This document shows, piece by piece, positions 4,948-5,311 of a stretch of 5,311 nucleotides of DNA. The stretch is taken from assembly GCA_029262955.1 (NCBI GenBank), contig JAJCYL010000637.1, forward strand, positions 1 through 5,311, written 5' to 3'. Under the pieces are notes generated by a model. It was not told where the DNA came from. It ran no database searches and saw nothing but the letters and a program-made list of their open reading frames with translations. The translations under genes were made by a program, and so were the position numbers. Positions within the stretch are counted from its first letter, which is position 1. The number at the start of each line of letters is the position of its first letter. Origin of the DNA: Cytophagales bacterium. GTDB lineage: Bacteria > Bacteroidota > Bacteroidia > Cytophagales > Cyclobacteriaceae.

Positions 4948-5311
4948 TCTCGACTTTTTTACCGGTAACATAATTGACGCTTGACGCCGGCTTTATTTCC
5001 TGGTAATAATTCAGTTTCAAATTATTACTGGTGACCAAACGATCATCATCGGTAATTATTAAACCTTCAATTCCTTTTAGTGCATTTAGTAAATCAACAC
5101 CTTCAACTTCTCCCAGCACAAACACTGATGTAGCTAATGCATCAGCTAATTCGGCATCCGGGCATACAATGGTAACGCTTTTGATGCCGGTTGTTGGATA
5201 TCCAGTCTTCGGATTGATGATATGTGCATATCGCTTTCCCTCATGCATGAAATACTTCTCATAATCACCGGAGGTGACAACCGCCATTTCACTGACCACT
5301 AACCAGGACAT
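4937..5311 (-). CDS. apbE: FAD:protein FMN transferase (ApbE), C-terminal part (5' end outside window)
   Basis: This is the 3' portion of an ApbE-family enzyme, which transfers FMN from FAD to a Thr or Ser of target proteins outside the cytoplasm, using Mg2+. The 124 visible residues include VTSGDYEKYF (12-21), the flavin-site motif H30-IINPKTG37, and the metal-binding stretch ADALATSVFVLG with D57 and T61 in the conserved D-x3-T spacing. A full ApbE has about 300-350 residues, so more than half, including the N-terminal signal or lipoprotein anchor, lies beyond the right edge. The methionine at the very edge (5309-5311) is internal by comparison with the family. Its stop overlaps the DUF4266 start. 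The flavinylation target (for example an NqrC, RnfG or FMN-binding-domain protein) is not in the window. All motifs seen are intact, so the enzyme is probably active. Confidence 0.92.
   Translation of the reverse strand: MSWLVVSEMAVVTSGDYEKYFMHEGKRYAHIINPKTGYPTTGIKSVTIVCPDAELADALATSVFVLGEVEGVDLLNALKGIEGLIITDDDRLVTSNNLKLNYYQEIKPASSVNYVTGKKVENEN

Noticed and set aside
4948..4971. Upstream ATG 4971 for the DUF4266 lipoprotein
   Set aside because: It would place eight residues with extra charge before a complete signal peptide and lengthen the overlap with apbE; ATG 4947 gives a cleaner lipoprotein start.
5031..5264. Plus-strand open frame inside apbE
   Set aside because: It is antisense to the conserved ApbE motifs and Ser/Thr/Pro-rich, as expected of a shadow frame.

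Overview
The window is an AT-rich stretch of a bacterial chromosome, most likely from the Bacteroidetes (Bacteroidota), probably a marine or freshwater Cytophagia/Flavobacteriia-like lineage. The main clue is the right-hand minus-strand block. There the 3' part of an ApbE-type flavin transferase overlaps a tiny DUF4266 lipoprotein ending in GCGCN, followed by a fragment of a DUF3570 protein, a gene order I know from this phylum. The near absence of Shine-Dalgarno sequences in front of most starts fits the same origin. The species cannot be named from the sequence.

Layout, left to right. (1) 1-735, plus strand: the C-terminal two thirds of a sigma-54 transcriptional activator (GAFTGA loop to Fis-type helix-turn-helix), cut by the window edge; a hairpin overlaps its stop codon. 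(2) 872-2741, plus strand: a probable three-gene operon. It holds a thioredoxin-fold protein whose two active-site cysteines are serines (WSGVS), a Crp/Fnr-family regulator starting 7 nt later, and, 45 nt after that, a voltage-gated-type potassium channel with a TTVGYGD filter and a C-terminal CPHCG motif. (3) 2749-4005, minus strand: a CPA1-family Na+(K+)/H+ antiporter, tail to tail with the channel with 7 nt between the stop codons. (4) 4006-4548: about 540 bp without a recognisable gene, containing two adjacent strong hairpins and an operator-like palindrome. (5) 4549-5311, minus strand: DUF3570 relic, intact DUF4266 lipoprotein, and the 3' end of apbE.

How the parts may work together (inference). 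The channel and the antiporter both act on monovalent cation balance and membrane potential, and the channel is probably co-transcribed with the Crp-like regulator and the redox-dead thioredoxin-like protein. The ApbE/DUF4266/DUF3570 set is an envelope flavinylation-associated module of unknown purpose. In this genome its last member is reduced to about 45 recognisable residues, with an N-terminal deletion or frame change, a premature stop and no C-terminal continuation. The points most worth a second look are the cysteine-less thioredoxin paired with a Crp-like regulator, the decayed DUF3570 gene, the flavinylation-motif-like sequence in the DUF4266 lipoprotein, and the twin hairpins in the long intergenic region.
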